From Bacteroidota bacterium (GTDB lineage Bacteria > Bacteroidota > Bacteroidia > Bacteroidales > VadinHA17): 64,000 bases of DNA. The notes beneath the pieces were generated by a model. The model was given only the letters and a program-made list of their open reading frames with translations, had not been told where the DNA came from and did not search any database. This document shows positions 16,514-26,399 of this stretch, one piece after another (within the stretch, counting starts at the first letter, position 1; each line of letters begins with the position of its first letter). The stretch lies in NCBI GenBank assembly GCA_029547705.1, contig JAKPOU010000017.1, positions 124,001 through 188,000 of the forward strand, written 5' to 3'. Position numbers and translations under genes: made by a program.

Positions 16514-18076
16514 AACCGGATTCCCGGTCCCCGGCTGCTGATCACCTGGTTCCGGGTGCCTGTTTGCTGATTCCGGCTTCATCTGAGGGAACAGGAGCAC
16601 ATCCTGGATTGAGGGCTGGTTTGTCAGAAGCATGGTCAGCCGGTCAATGCCTATTCCCATTCCTGATGTGGGAGGCATTCCGTATTCAAGCGCCCTGACA
16701 AAATCGAGATCTATGAACATTGCCTCCTCATCGCCCTTTTCTGAAAGCCTGAGCTGCTCCTTGAACCTTTCAAGCTGATCGATCGGGTCGTTAAGTTCGG
16801 AATAGGCATTGGCTATTTCCTTTCCGTTTATTATAAGTTCAAACCTCTCGGTGAGGCCGGGTTTACTGCGGTGCATTTTGGTGAGAGGGGAGGTCTCTAT
16901 GGGATAATCAGTAATAAAGGTCGGCTGTATGTAATGCTGTTCACATTTTGCACCAAACAGTACATCAATGAGTTTTCCCTTGCCCATGTCGGGTGACTGG
17001 GGCACTCCCAGGTGATCACATATATCCCTGATTTCCTTTTCATCCATGCCTGATATGTCGTATCCGGTATGTTCCTTTATGGAATCAAGCATGCTTATGC
17101 GTTTGTACGGCGGACTGAGATCTATGGTTTTATCACCGTAGGCAATCAGGCTTTTCCCGTGCAGGTCCATGGCTGCCTTACTTACTATTTTCTCTGTAAA
17201 GTCCATCATCCAGTTATAGTCCTTGTAGGCCACGTATATCTCCATTACCGTGAATTCAGGGTTGTGATTCCTGTCCATTCCCTCGTTGCGGAAGTCCCTG
17301 GCAAATTCATAAACCCCTTCATATCCTCCAACTATCAGCCGTTTCAGGTAAAGTTCATTCGCGATCCTCAGATAAAGGGGAATATCGAGAGTATTGTGAT
17401 GTGTTATGAAAGGCCTTGCTGCAGCTCCTCCGGGGATTGGCTGAAGAACGGGGGTTTCAACCTCAAGGTAACCCCTGGAATTGAAAAGCTCCCGCATCGA
17501 CTGAACGATCTGTGTTCTTTTCCGGAAAACATCCCTCACAGCGGGATTGACGATCAGGTCGACATACCTCTGGCGGTATCTCATTTCAGGATCAGTAACC
17601 GCATCGTAGTATATACCGTCCTTTTCCTTTACTATGGGAAGAGGGCGCAGGGATTTGGCCAGCAGGGTCAGTTCTCTGACGTGAACAGTGATCTCTCCCG
17701 TCTGTGTGGTGAATACAAAACCCCTGATGCCTATTATGTCGCCAATGTCAAGCAGCCGTTTAAAAACGATGTTGTACAGGGTCTTGTCCTCTCCCGGACA
17801 TATATCATCGCGCCTTACGTAAATCTGTATTCTGCCGGTGGAGTCCATAAGTTCGGCGAAAGAGGCATTGCCCATTATCCTGCGGCTCATAATCCTTCCT
17901 GCCAGGGAGACATCTCCGAAACGCTTTTCCTCAGGCCTGAAGTTCCCGCGGATATCAGCAATAAAAATATTCGTTCTGTATTCCGCGGCAGGATAGGGGT
18001 CAATTCCCAGTTTCTTCAGTTCATTAAGCGAACTCCTCCTGATCTGTTGCTGTTCACTCAGACTTAAATCATTCAT
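16493..18076 (-). CDS. lysS: Lysyl-tRNA synthetase, class II
   Basis: A 527-residue class II aminoacyl-tRNA synthetase charging tRNA-Lys. An N-terminal OB-fold anticodon-binding domain (about 50-150, including [20 protein letters not shown]) precedes the catalytic core. Motif 2 is [15 protein letters not shown] near residue 265 and motif 3 is [16 protein letters not shown] near 485. It ends with a proline/glycine-rich tail of about 20 residues after the usual LLFPQMKPE terminus; that tail overlaps the 3' end of the ABC transporter gene and may simply reflect a shifted stop. The ATG at 18076 lies just downstream of a TATATTTG box. Confidence 0.97.
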   Translation of the reverse strand: MNDLSLSEQQQIRRSSLNELKKLGIDPYPAAEYRTNIFIADIRGNFRPEEKRFGDVSLAGRIMSRRIMGNASFAELMDSTGRIQIYVRRDDICPGEDKTLYNIVFKRLLDIGDIIGIRGFVFTTQTGEITVHVRELTLLAKSLRPLPIVKEKDGIYYDAVTDPEMRYRQRYVDLIVNPAVRDVFRKRTQIVQSMRELFNSRGYLEVETPVLQPIPGGAAARPFITHHNTLDIPLYLRIANELYLKRLIVGGYEGVYEFARDFRNEGMDRNHNPEFTVMEIYVAYKDYNWMMDFTEKIVSKAAMDLHGKSLIAYGDKTIDLSPPYKRISMLDSIKEHTGYDISGMDEKEIRDICDHLGVPQSPDMGKGKLIDVLFGAKCEQHYIQPTFITDYPIETSPLTKMHRSKPGLTERFELIINGKEIANAYSELNDPIDQLERFKEQLRLSEKGDEEAMFIDLDFVRALEYGMPPTSGMGIGIDRLTMLLTNQPSIQDVLLFPQMKPESANRHPEPGDQQPGTGNPVSGINLG

Positions 18077-18093
18077 AGCCTAAAAAATTTATG

Positions 18094-18101
18094 CAAATAT
18101 A
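18094..18101 (-). promoter_or_regulatory. -7 box TATATTTG for lysS
   Basis: Exact TAnnTTTG match on the minus strand, 17 bases upstream of the lysS ATG, so the leader would be about 10 bases. No -33 TTG is evident at the usual spacing. Confidence 0.55.
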
Positions 18102-18106
18102 TCAAT

Positions 18107-18121
18107 CCTGAACCATTCAGG
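18107..18121 (-). terminator. Short hairpin before the lysS promoter
   Basis: Perfect 6-base arms (CCTGAA and TTCAGG) with a 3-base loop, followed on the minus strand by the AT-rich ATTGATATATTTG. It may end transcripts of the fucose/transaminase cluster, but it lies 87 bases past that cluster's last stop, so the role is uncertain. Confidence 0.35.
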
Positions 18122-18207
18122 AAGAAGCCGGGAATAATAATTAAGAAGGGTTGAGCACTTAATCCCGGGGAACACCGTCCGGAGCACGGACTCACTGAAG
18201 GGCCTTG

Positions 18208-19059
18208 TCAGGCAATCATCCGGTCCAGCTCTTCCCTGAATTTCGTGCGCAGCAACTCCGTGAGCGGTCCGGGCCTGCCCCGGTTCACAATGAAATCATC
18301 AAATGCGGTAACCGGTGTAATTTCAAATGAAGTGCCCGTTATGAAGGCCTCGGTGATATCGTTGAGACGGTTTGCCGGGAAGGGAGTCTCCCTCACATCA
18401 ATTCCTGCCTCACGGGCCAGACGGATAACATTTTTCCGGGTAATACCCGAGAGGATATAGCCCGATTCGGGGTGGGTGTAAAGAACATTTCCGCCGGCAA
18501 GAAAAATGTTGGAGTGGGAACACTCCGTAATAAAGCCGTTCCGTACAAATACACATTCGCTGAATCCGCTTTCCACTGCCTGCTGGAGAGAGAGAATGTT
18601 GGGCAGAAGTGACACTGATTTGATGTCGCACCTGTTCCATCTCGGATCTTCGGTCACTGACACCCTTACGCCCCTGTCAGCCATTCCGGGATTTATGCTG
18701 AGGCTGCGGGCAGATGCATATACTGTTGCAGGTACCGGCTGCACGGGAAATGCATGTGTGCGTACTGCCGTTCCGCGTGTTACCTGGAGATATACCAGTG
18801 ACGGCTTGTCTTTCAGATCATTCCTTTCTATCAGGCCGGCCGCTACGGATGGGAATGAATCACTTTCAGGCCAGCTGATCCGCATCTCTTTCAGGCTTCG
18901 TTTCAGTCGTGACATATGGCCCTCCATGTCATAGAAGAATCCGGTATACCATCTTATTACCTCATATATTCCGTCAGCGAAAAGAAATCCCCGGTCGTCG
19001 GGACTGATTTTCACTTCATTTTTCGGAATAAAATTCCCGTTGAAGAAAGCTGTTTCCAT
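18208..19059 (-). CDS. dat: Class IV aminotransferase, probably D-amino-acid transaminase
   Basis: A 283-residue PLP enzyme of fold type IV. The PLP-binding lysine is K147 in RCDIKSVSLLPNILS, the context seen in D-alanine transaminases rather than branched-chain enzymes. The substrate-contact pattern RGTAVRTHAFP (95-105) also fits D-amino-acid transaminases (RG-x-x-x-R-x-H-x-FP). The reaction would interconvert D-alanine and D-glutamate with their 2-oxo acids, feeding peptidoglycan. It is the last gene of a minus-strand cluster after fucI, a small membrane protein and fucK, with a 79-base gap after fucK; whether it shares their transcript is unproven. Confidence 0.82.
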   Translation of the reverse strand: METAFFNGNFIPKNEVKISPDDRGFLFADGIYEVIRWYTGFFYDMEGHMSRLKRSLKEMRISWPESDSFPSVAAGLIERNDLKDKPSLVYLQVTRGTAVRTHAFPVQPVPATVYASARSLSINPGMADRGVRVSVTEDPRWNRCDIKSVSLLPNILSLQQAVESGFSECVFVRNGFITECSHSNIFLAGGNVLYTHPESGYILSGITRKNVIRLAREAGIDVRETPFPANRLNDITEAFITGTSFEITPVTAFDDFIVNRGRPGPLTELLRTKFREELDRMIA

Positions 19060-19138
19060 ATTTTTTCAGTAGTGATACGCAGCAGTGTTGCATGGCAGTC
19101 CGCAGAACTGCCATGGGCAGGTCAGGCGCTGCAAAGGT

Positions 19139-20557
19139 TCAGATATTTCCTGGTTCAATAATTTCAGTCCTGTAATCAATTGCCGATCTGGCTTCTTCCG
19201 GAGAGGATGCATTTCCGCATGCAGCCTGAACGAAAAGTGATGCTCCCAGAACGGTTGTTTCCTTTTGTTCAATTATTTTAACCGGAACTCCCGTGTAATC
19301 GGCCCTTATTCTGTTCCACAGCCTGTTTTTTGAACCGCCTCCGACGCACAGGATGCTGTCGGCCCTGAACCCGCCGGCATTCTCAAGTGCCTTTTTCCCT
19401 TCGGCCAGCCTGAGGCCAAGAGCTTCCAGCATTGCACGGTAAATCTCATCCCGGGTCGATTCCATGGTGAGTCCAAGTATCTGTCCGCCGGGTTTTCCCT
19501 TCAGTTCCTCGTAAAACTTAGGTACAACCCTGACTCCCTTACTGCCGGGGGGTACTTTTTCAGCTCCGGCAATCATCTTTTCATATACATCTTCAGTGAG
19601 ATCGGCATAGAGATTTTTCCTGGCCCATTCCAGGATCCCCGATGCAATCCACTGATTGCCGATGTTATATAATCCCGGAATGGAATCAAATTCGGTTGTG
19701 ATGGAGAAGTCAAGCTGTTCCCTGCCTGTTTTGAAGCTTTCCGATCTTACCATCAGTATTTCCCATGTTCCCGAACTGAGCACGGGCTGATTCTTTTCCG
19801 CGCCCGATCCGAAAATGGCAAACTGGGTATCATGTCCGGTTGCAACAACGGGAACATTCACGGGTATGCCCGTCAGTTCAGAGGCCTGCGGGGTGATTTG
19901 TCCGGCAATGCTTCCTGCTTCGGCGATTTCACCGAATTTTTCGGGGGGAAAGCTGATGCTGCCGAGAATACCGGGGGAGAATTTCCTTGATGACAGCGAG
20001 GTCAGCATTGACGTCCCAGCCATGGTGGCATCATTAATCATTTCTCCGGTGAGCTTCAGAATAAATATTGAAGGCATGAAGAGAAACCTGTGACTCTTCC
20101 CGACAAGCTCCGGCCTGTTTTCACTGAACCATATGAGCTTGTTTATGGTGTTGAAGGTAAATGGCAGAACCCCGCTTTCTCCGTAAAGGACGTCAAGAGG
20201 AATGTATTTGTCAATATTGTTCATTACGGGAGCAGTCCTTTCGCACTGCCATGATATAACGGGATAAAGCATGTTTCCCGCTTTGTCGAACAGGGTGCCG
20301 TCAACTCCGAAGGTGGTGACCGTTACTCCTGCAATATTATTTCTGCTGATTCCGGCCGTTATCTTTTTTGATGCCCTGCACATGGCGGACCATATTTCAT
20401 TCACATCCCATATTCTGTATCCGGGGTGGAAAGGATCCGGAACGGGGCTGTTGGGAGAGGATTCGGAGGCAAGGATGTTTCCCCTGCCGTCAATGGCAAT
20501 TACCCTTGCATTTGTTGCGCCGCAGTCAAATACTATTACAATATCTCCCCTGGTCAT
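19139..20557 (-). CDS. fucK: L-fuculokinase (FGGY family)
   Basis: A 472-residue FGGY-family carbohydrate kinase. The N-terminal ATP-binding phosphate-1 motif reads VFDCGATNARVIAID (9-23), and the C-terminal FGGY region includes ILCVGGGSKNRLWNRIRADY (near 410) with the glycine-rich nucleotide site. The sequence VVATGHDTQFAIFGSG near 215 fits the family's catalytic Asp context. Rhamnulokinase is the nearest alternative by sequence, but the fucose isomerase gene 470 bases upstream on the same strand favours L-fuculose as substrate. The product fuculose-1-phosphate would need FucA aldolase, which is not in the window. Confidence 0.85.
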   Translation of the reverse strand: MTRGDIVIVFDCGATNARVIAIDGRGNILASESSPNSPVPDPFHPGYRIWDVNEIWSAMCRASKKITAGISRNNIAGVTVTTFGVDGTLFDKAGNMLYPVISWQCERTAPVMNNIDKYIPLDVLYGESGVLPFTFNTINKLIWFSENRPELVGKSHRFLFMPSIFILKLTGEMINDATMAGTSMLTSLSSRKFSPGILGSISFPPEKFGEIAEAGSIAGQITPQASELTGIPVNVPVVATGHDTQFAIFGSGAEKNQPVLSSGTWEILMVRSESFKTGREQLDFSITTEFDSIPGLYNIGNQWIASGILEWARKNLYADLTEDVYEKMIAGAEKVPPGSKGVRVVPKFYEELKGKPGGQILGLTMESTRDEIYRAMLEALGLRLAEGKKALENAGGFRADSILCVGGGSKNRLWNRIRADYTGVPVKIIEQKETTVLGASLFVQAACGNASSPEEARSAIDYRTEIIEPGNI

Positions 20558-20591
20558 CAGCAGGCTGGTTTTTTCAGGTATGTTTTACAAA

Positions 20592-21002
20592 TCATGTTGA
20601 AATCATTGTCAGTATAAGAAAGAGAAAGTAGAGGACCAAAATAACTATTACCAGTATCCCCAGAGTCAGGTAATGAGTCTTCAGGTTCCTGACAGCTTTA
20701 TGCATAATGCCTTCATCATTTGTTCTGACGGCTGTGGAGGTGAATCTTGAAAACCGGAAGAGGAATATAACCGGAAGCAGCAACAGCAGGAACAACAGGA
20801 AGATAATTAAAAAGGACAGCCATGCGGGAAAACCCTGGGCCGGATCATCCACGTTGAAAACCGAAAGGAAAATACCGGTAAAGAGTCCTGTAACGGCAAA
20901 GCTTACGGCAGCAATCAGACCAATCACGGAAAGGAACAATGCCCATTTCCGTATGGCATTGAATTCTTTCAGGATCTTCCTGCTGTCCCTGCTGTTATCC
21001 AT
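20592..21002 (-). CDS. Small four-helix membrane protein within the fucose cluster
   Basis: A 136-residue integral membrane protein with four predicted hydrophobic helices (about 22-46, 63-83, a short amphipathic link and 112-134) and a charged N-terminus. It resembles small uncharacterised Bacteroidota membrane proteins of the DUF5362 type, but that assignment is tentative. It sits between fucI and fucK with gaps of 25 and 34 bases, so it is probably co-transcribed. It is too small and lacks the sequence features of a fucose permease such as FucP. I cannot assign a function. Confidence 0.6.
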   Translation of the reverse strand: MDNSRDSRKILKEFNAIRKWALFLSVIGLIAAVSFAVTGLFTGIFLSVFNVDDPAQGFPAWLSFLIIFLLFLLLLLPVIFLFRFSRFTSTAVRTNDEGIMHKAVRNLKTHYLTLGILVIVILVLYFLFLILTMIST

Positions 21003-21027
21003 GCCCCGTCAAAGAGTATGAAATACA

Positions 21028-22830
21028 TTATCTGTACAGAGCCCCGTATGTCTGACATGCCCTGTAGTCCGATCCTTCCTTGTCCATTCCGAATGCGTTC
21101 CAGGCGCTTGGGCGGAAGATCTTTTCCACGGGGACATTATGCATGCATACCGGTATCCTCAGGATTGATGCCAGCGTGATAATATCGGCTCCTATGTGTC
21201 CGTAGCTTGATGCGGCATGATTTGCACCCCAGTTGGCCATTACCGAGTATACATCCCTGAAGGCTCCTTCGCCGGTGAGACGTGGTGTGAACCAGGTTGT
21301 CGGCCATGTCGGATCTGTCCTGTCCGTCAGGATCTTGTGAACTTCTCCGGGAAGCTCTGTTGTCCACCCTTCGGCTAACTGAAGAACCGGTCCCAGACCT
21401 TTGACCAGGTTTATCCTGGAGATGGTTAGCGGCATGACACCTTTTGTGTTGAACTGCGAGGAAAATCCTCCGCCCCTGAAATATCCCAGGTTTGCCGGTT
21501 CCCAGAGGGTTGCCTCCAGGCATTCCCTTGCATCTTTATCTGTGATTTCCCAGAAGGGCTTGATACAGGATTCCCCGTCACGGGTCTGTCGTCCGGAGAA
21601 ATCGAGAGATGAGGCCCCTGAGTTTATGAGATGGATGATTCCGTTGGCAGCCAGGCCTTCCGGACTGATGTTTGTCACCCTCTTAATGGCTTCCGGACTC
21701 CAGTAGGTCCTGATGTCAGAGAACATCTGGGCGGTATTGGTGAGAAGATATCCGAAAAGCATTGGCACACCATTCATTGCATCGTTCTCCGTGGCAACAA
21801 GATACGGTGGTCTTATCCCGTTCCAGTCGAAGGATGAGCAGAGAATGGCTTCCATGAAGTCACCATTGGGCATATGGTCGGTCCACTGGCGCTGGCCCTG
21901 AAATCCGGCAAGAATTGCATTATGCCCCCTTGACTCCTCGCCGAATCCCAATTCTCTGAGCCTGGGATTACCGACCATAAGATCACGTCCTATCAGGGTC
22001 ATTTTGACCACGATTTCCCATTCTTCATCCTTTCTTGCCCTTGAACTCGGCTTCTCGTTCAGGTCTGTCCCTTCAACGCAGTATTTCCTTGTCCATGCCA
22101 GTGCCCTTTCAAATTCATCCCTGTCATAGATGTTTTCATTGAGCCTCCTGTTGAATTCGCTCATATCGACGTATTCATTCCGCATTCCAAGGTATTCCTG
22201 GAAGAAATCCTCTCTTACTATTGAACCGGCAATTCCCATGGAGACTGATCCCATTGAGAGGTATGACTTGACTCTGATGTACGAAACAGCCAGTCCGGCC
22301 CTGACGAAGCGGAGTATCTTTTCACTTACGTCGCCGGGGATTGTCTGATCGCCTGCATCCTGTACATCACGGCCATAGATGCCGAATGCCGGAAGTCCCT
22401 TCATGGTATGCCCGGCAAGTGCAGCAGCAAGATAAACGGCACCGGGCCTTTCAGTGCCGTTGAAACCCCAGATGGCCTTGGGAATGTCCCTGTCCATATC
22501 TATGGTTTCACTTCCGTAACACCAGCAGGGAGTTACCGTCAGACTTACACCAACCCCGTGCTTTGCGAACTTGCCGGCACAGGCTGCGGCCTCGGCAACA
22601 CCTCCGATCGTGGTATCGGAAATAACACATTCAACAGGTTTTCCGTCAGGATATTTCAGGTTTTTTGAAATAAGGGCAGCGGCGGATTTCGCCATGTCCA
22701 TGGTCTGCTTTTCAAGGGATTCCCTGACACCCCTTTCCCGTCCGTCAATGACAGGACGAATTCCCACTTTCGGAAAATCGCCTATAACTGTCTGAAAGTC
22801 AGCATTTACTTTAAATTCATTGTTTGCCAT
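21028..22830 (-). CDS. fucI: L-fucose isomerase
   Basis: A 600-residue cytoplasmic ketol isomerase converting L-fucose to L-fuculose (D-arabinose is the known side substrate). Length matches the hexameric FucI family. Recognisable blocks include [18 protein letters not shown] near the N-terminus, [20 protein letters not shown] near 110, and [20 protein letters not shown] near 335, where the Glu and Asp expected to bind the catalytic manganese are found. It is the first gene of the cluster with the small membrane protein, fucK and the transaminase, and has an exact -7 promoter box 39 bases upstream. Confidence 0.96.
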   Translation of the reverse strand: MANNEFKVNADFQTVIGDFPKVGIRPVIDGRERGVRESLEKQTMDMAKSAAALISKNLKYPDGKPVECVISDTTIGGVAEAAACAGKFAKHGVGVSLTVTPCWCYGSETIDMDRDIPKAIWGFNGTERPGAVYLAAALAGHTMKGLPAFGIYGRDVQDAGDQTIPGDVSEKILRFVRAGLAVSYIRVKSYLSMGSVSMGIAGSIVREDFFQEYLGMRNEYVDMSEFNRRLNENIYDRDEFERALAWTRKYCVEGTDLNEKPSSRARKDEEWEIVVKMTLIGRDLMVGNPRLRELGFGEESRGHNAILAGFQGQRQWTDHMPNGDFMEAILCSSFDWNGIRPPYLVATENDAMNGVPMLFGYLLTNTAQMFSDIRTYWSPEAIKRVTNISPEGLAANGIIHLINSGASSLDFSGRQTRDGESCIKPFWEITDKDARECLEATLWEPANLGYFRGGGFSSQFNTKGVMPLTISRINLVKGLGPVLQLAEGWTTELPGEVHKILTDRTDPTWPTTWFTPRLTGEGAFRDVYSVMANWGANHAASSYGHIGADIITLASILRIPVCMHNVPVEKIFRPSAWNAFGMDKEGSDYRACQTYGALYR

Positions 22831-22868
22831 GTATCTGGTATTTGTGGGTTTGATTTTTTCTTATCAAA

Positions 22869-22876
22869 CAAATATA
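22869..22876 (-). promoter_or_regulatory. -7 box TATATTTG for the fucose cluster
   Basis: Exact TAnnTTTG match on the minus strand in the divergent fucI/lipA region, giving a leader of about 32 bases before the fucI ATG. I saw no obvious operator palindrome next to it. Confidence 0.55.
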
Positions 22877-22960
22877 GTGTTTTATCTTTTTAAGCTGATG
22901 ATTAATAAATACCGGGATGAAGAATTTATTTTTTCCCGCCCTTATTGATGAGGAATTTTG

Positions 22961-22968
22961 TACTTTTA
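22961..22968 (+). promoter_or_regulatory. Possible -7 box TACTTTTA for lipA
   Basis: One mismatch to TAnnTTTG, about 18 bases before the lipA ATG at 22986. It lies inside the longer open frame that begins at 22917, which argues for the shorter LipA start. Confidence 0.3.
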
Positions 22969-22985
22969 TCGTCCTTAAAAGAGCA

Positions 22986-23849
22986 ATGATGGAAAAGCGG
23001 AGACGATTGCCGGAATGGCTTAAAATGCAGAGGGCTTCGGGTGAAAATTACAGCAGGGTAAAGCATCTGGCTGAGGACAATAATCTTCATACCATCTGTA
23101 CAAGCGGTAATTGTCCGAATATCGGGGAGTGCTGGAATTCGGGCACTGCTACCTTCATGATTCTCGGGGATATCTGTACCCGGGCGTGCAGGTTCTGCAA
23201 TACCCGGACGGGCAGGCCCCTTCCGCCCGACAGTGATGAGGGCAGGAGGCTGGCTGAAGCGGTGGCAAAGCTGGGCCTCAGGCACTGTGTCATAACTTCC
23301 GTTGACCGTGATGACCTGCCTGACGGGGGCGCTTCATTCTGGGCGGATGTGATACTGAAAGTGAAAGAATTTAACCCTGGCATAACAATCGAAACGCTTA
23401 TTCCGGATTTTGACGGCAAGCCGGAAAACCTTCAGAAGATCCTGGATGCCGGCCCGGATGTTATTTCTCACAATATTGAAACGGTCAGGCGCCTGACGCC
23501 GCTTATCAGGACCAGGGCAAAGTATGACAGAAGTCTCGAAGTGCTCAGGTTCATTTCAAACAGCAAGAAAACAGCCAAATCGGGGTTTATGCTCGGCCTC
23601 GGGGAAAATGAAGCGGAGATAATTGAAACCATTGATGATCTTCTGGCCGCCGGATGTGATGTCCTGACCATCGGGCAGTATCTGAAACCTTCGGAAAACC
23701 ATATGGAAGTCGTTGAATACGTTCCGCCGGGCAAATTTGCAGAATACCGGGAACTGGCCCTGGGGAAAGGCTTCCGGGCCGTGGAAAGCAGTCCCCTCGT
23801 GCGATCGTCGTTTCATGCCGGGAAACATGTAAGAGTGGAGAATTTTTAG
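22986..23849 (+). CDS. lipA: Lipoyl synthase
   Basis: A 287-residue radical SAM enzyme that inserts two sulfurs into octanoyl groups on lipoyl-dependent proteins. Two iron-sulfur motifs are present: the auxiliary cluster CTSGNCPNIGEC (C-x4-C-x5-C) and the radical SAM motif CTRACRFC (C-x3-C-x2-C). The C-terminal RSSFHAG carries the serine that ligates the auxiliary cluster. The frame is open from 22917, but the ATG pair at 22986/22989 (MMEKRRRLPEWLK) matches the family start and a promoter-like box lies in the extra stretch. lipB follows after 32 bases, so octanoyl transfer and sulfur insertion are encoded together. Confidence 0.96.
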   Translation: MMEKRRRLPEWLKMQRASGENYSRVKHLAEDNNLHTICTSGNCPNIGECWNSGTATFMILGDICTRACRFCNTRTGRPLPPDSDEGRRLAEAVAKLGLRHCVITSVDRDDLPDGGASFWADVILKVKEFNPGITIETLIPDFDGKPENLQKILDAGPDVISHNIETVRRLTPLIRTRAKYDRSLEVLRFISNSKKTAKSGFMLGLGENEAEIIETIDDLLAAGCDVLTIGQYLKPSENHMEVVEYVPPGKFAEYRELALGKGFRAVESSPLVRSSFHAGKHVRVENF

Positions 23850-23881
23850 TATCTTGGGCTCACCCAAATAGTTTAGATGTA

Positions 23882-24598
23882 TTGAAATATAATGTTAAAT
23901 TCGAGGATATTGGCCTGAAAGATTACAAGGAAACATGGGATTACCAGGCAGGGATCTTTGAAGAACTTAAAGAATGCAAGACAGGGGGGAAGATGACGGA
24001 AGGGAGCGGGGAGTACCGCAGGCCCGGCACTCTTATCCTTGTTGAGCATCCCAGTGTTTATACCCTCGGAAAGAGCGGATCGGGAAACAATCTTTTCCTC
24101 GACAGTGTTCAGCTGAGGGCAAAGGGAGCACAGTTCTACAGGATCGACAGGGGGGGAGATATCACGTATCACGGTCCGGGACAGATAGTAGGATATCCCA
24201 TTTTCGACCTCGAGATATTGAAAATCGGGTTGAAGGAATATGTTTTCAGGCTGGAGGAAGCTTTAATCCGTACAATCGGGGAATTTGGACTGACGGGATC
24301 ACGGCTTCAGGGAGGAACCGGTGTCTGGCTTGATCCCGGAATAAAAGGAAGGGCACGGAAAATATGTGCCATAGGAGTGAAAGCCAGCAGATACATCACC
24401 ATGCATGGTTTTGCATTCAATGTAAATACAGATTTGCGGTGGTTTGATTATATCAATCCCTGTGGCTTTACTGACAAGGGGGTTACTTCCCTTGAAAGGG
24501 AGACGGGACTGAGGCAGGATATGGGAGAGGTGAAGACTATCCTTAAGGACAGGCTGAGGGATCAGTTCGGCCTGGAATGGATCAATGAGGAGGAATGA
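23882..24598 (+). CDS. lipB: Octanoyl-[ACP]:protein N-octanoyltransferase
   Basis: A 238-residue enzyme moving octanoate from ACP to the lipoyl domains that LipA then modifies. Family motifs are clear: RGGDITYHGPGQIVGYPIFD near 97-116 and GRARKICAIGVKASRYITMHG near 158-178, the latter containing the Cys and Lys of the catalytic dyad. The start is a TTG at 23882; upstream ATG is followed at once by a stop, and the TTG gives the usual N-terminus (KYNVKFEDIGLKDYKETWDY). An insertion of about 15 residues near 38-52 (KTGGKMTEGSGEYRR region) lies before the LILVEHPSVYTLG block. Its stop overlaps recJ. Confidence 0.94.
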   Translation: MKYNVKFEDIGLKDYKETWDYQAGIFEELKECKTGGKMTEGSGEYRRPGTLILVEHPSVYTLGKSGSGNNLFLDSVQLRAKGAQFYRIDRGGDITYHGPGQIVGYPIFDLEILKIGLKEYVFRLEEALIRTIGEFGLTGSRLQGGTGVWLDPGIKGRARKICAIGVKASRYITMHGFAFNVNTDLRWFDYINPCGFTDKGVTSLERETGLRQDMGEVKTILKDRLRDQFGLEWINEEE

Positions 24599-26328
24599 TG
24601 GAAAAGAAATGGATAATAAAAGAGAGGGGCGACAGCGCTGTTGTGAGGCAACTTGCGGAAAGGCTGGAGATTTCTGATTCCCTGGCCAATCTGATGGTTC
24701 AAAGAGGCATTACAACACCCGGGGAAGCCCAGGCTTTTTTTTATCCTAGTCTGGACAGCCTTCATGACCCGTTCCTTATGAAGGATATGAATATTGCCGT
24801 TGAAAGGCTTTCCTCGGCAATAAAGAAAAATGAAAAGATCCTGGTTTACGGCGATTATGATGTTGACGGGATTACGGCAGTTGCACTGGTTTATTCCTTT
24901 CTGAAGGAACATTATTCCAATGTGGATTATTACATTCCCGACAGGTACAAGGAAGGATACGGAGTGTCGTTCCAGGGCCTGGATTATGCTTCGGAAAATA
25001 ACTGCCGCCTGATCATTACCCTTGATTGCGGGATCAAGGCAACGGAAAAGATACAGTATGCAAAAAGCAGGGGGATTGATGTGATAATATGTGACCATCA
25101 TTACCCGGGTGATGAAATACCAATGGCACATGCCGTTCTGGATCCCAAGCAGCCGGGCTGCACCTATCCGTACAAGGAACTGTCGGGATGCGGTGTCGGA
25201 TTCAAGCTGATACATGCATATTCAAAGATACATGCCATTCCCTTCACGGAAATAATACAGTATCTCGACCTGGTGGCTGTAAGCATTGCCTCGGACATTG
25301 TGCCGATAACCGGGGAGAACAGGGTACTGGCATATTACGGGCTGAAACAGCTCAATGAATCTCCGCGCACGGGCCTGCGGGAAGTTATCCGTGAGGCTGA
25401 AATCATCCGTACACTGACAATTGAGGATGTTGTTTTCCGGATTGGTCCGAGAATCAATGCCGCCGGGAGAATGGAAAGCGGGGCAAGGGCCGTTGAACTG
25501 CTGATCTCAAGTGATCCGAAGCTCGCTTACGGGATAAGCAAGGAAATAGACAATTACAATATTGAAAGGAGAAACGTTGACCGGCTGATAACAACCGAGG
25601 CAATGAGGATGATTTCCGAAGACAAGCGTACATCGAATGCAAAAACAACGGTGCTTTTCAACCCCTCCTGGAAAAAGGGAGTCATAGGAATCGTGGCTTC
25701 ACGCCTTATTGAAACATATTACCGGCCAACAGTCATTCTCACTGAATCAAACGGATTTGCAACCGGTTCAGCACGATCGGTTCAGGGTTATGACCTCTAT
25801 CAGGCAATTGAATCCTGCAGCGATCTCCTGGAAAGTTTCGGCGGACATATGTTTGCTGCAGGACTGACACTGAAAAAGGAAAACATAAGGCCGTTCGCGG
25901 AAAGGTTTGAACAGTATGTAAACCGTACAATAACGGAAGATCAGCTGCAGCCGAGGATATTCATTGATGCCGGACTCTCATTCAGTGAAATAGATGATGA
26001 GTTTTTTCGTGTCATGAACCAGTTCCAGCCCTATGGACCCGAGAATATGGCTCCCGTTTTCATGTCGCGGAATGTGTTCGACACAGGATCGGGACGCATG
26101 GTCGGATCCAGCGGGGAACATCTCAAGCTCGAGCTGTATCAGGAAGGGGACCCTCTGAAGATTCTCCCGGCAATCGCCTTCAATCAGGCCCACCGCTTTG
26201 AGTATATCCGCAGGGGAGAGCCCGTAGACATATGCTATTCAATAGAATTGAATGAATTCAGGGGAGTCAGGAGCCTTCAGCTCAATATAAAGGATATTAA
26301 GTCTGCCCGGGTTGCCGCCCCCTCTTGA
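24595..26328 (+). CDS. recJ: Single-stranded-DNA-specific exonuclease RecJ
   Basis: A 577-residue DHH-family 5'-3' single-strand exonuclease acting in recombination and mismatch or base-excision repair. Phosphoesterase motifs are in order: YGDYDVDGITAVAL near 82-95, TLDCGIKA near 142, and ICDHHYPGDEIP near 163-174. The DHHA1 domain contains GVIGIVASRLIETYYRPTV near 363 and the terminal ESFGGHMFAAGL near 413. An OB-fold tail completes the protein. The ATGATG start overlaps the lipB stop by four bases, indicating translational coupling with lipAB, an association I read as genomic rather than functional. Confidence 0.95.
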   Translation: MMEKKWIIKERGDSAVVRQLAERLEISDSLANLMVQRGITTPGEAQAFFYPSLDSLHDPFLMKDMNIAVERLSSAIKKNEKILVYGDYDVDGITAVALVYSFLKEHYSNVDYYIPDRYKEGYGVSFQGLDYASENNCRLIITLDCGIKATEKIQYAKSRGIDVIICDHHYPGDEIPMAHAVLDPKQPGCTYPYKELSGCGVGFKLIHAYSKIHAIPFTEIIQYLDLVAVSIASDIVPITGENRVLAYYGLKQLNESPRTGLREVIREAEIIRTLTIEDVVFRIGPRINAAGRMESGARAVELLISSDPKLAYGISKEIDNYNIERRNVDRLITTEAMRMISEDKRTSNAKTTVLFNPSWKKGVIGIVASRLIETYYRPTVILTESNGFATGSARSVQGYDLYQAIESCSDLLESFGGHMFAAGLTLKKENIRPFAERFEQYVNRTITEDQLQPRIFIDAGLSFSEIDDEFFRVMNQFQPYGPENMAPVFMSRNVFDTGSGRMVGSSGEHLKLELYQEGDPLKILPAIAFNQAHRFEYIRRGEPVDICYSIELNEFRGVRSLQLNIKDIKSARVAAPS

Positions 26329-26399
26329 CTCCTTCCGGGTATAAACAGGCAGGGAAACTGAAATATTTTTCCGAAATTAGTTATATAAAATTTTCCGCC

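Noticed and set aside
17069-18067. 332-codon open frame on the plus strand
   Set aside because: It lies entirely antisense to lysS, whose class II motifs are intact, and its translation shows no recognisable family features.
22917-22985. Upstream extension of the lipA frame
   Set aside because: Family alignment by eye starts at MMEKRRRLPEWL, and a promoter-like box lies inside the extension.
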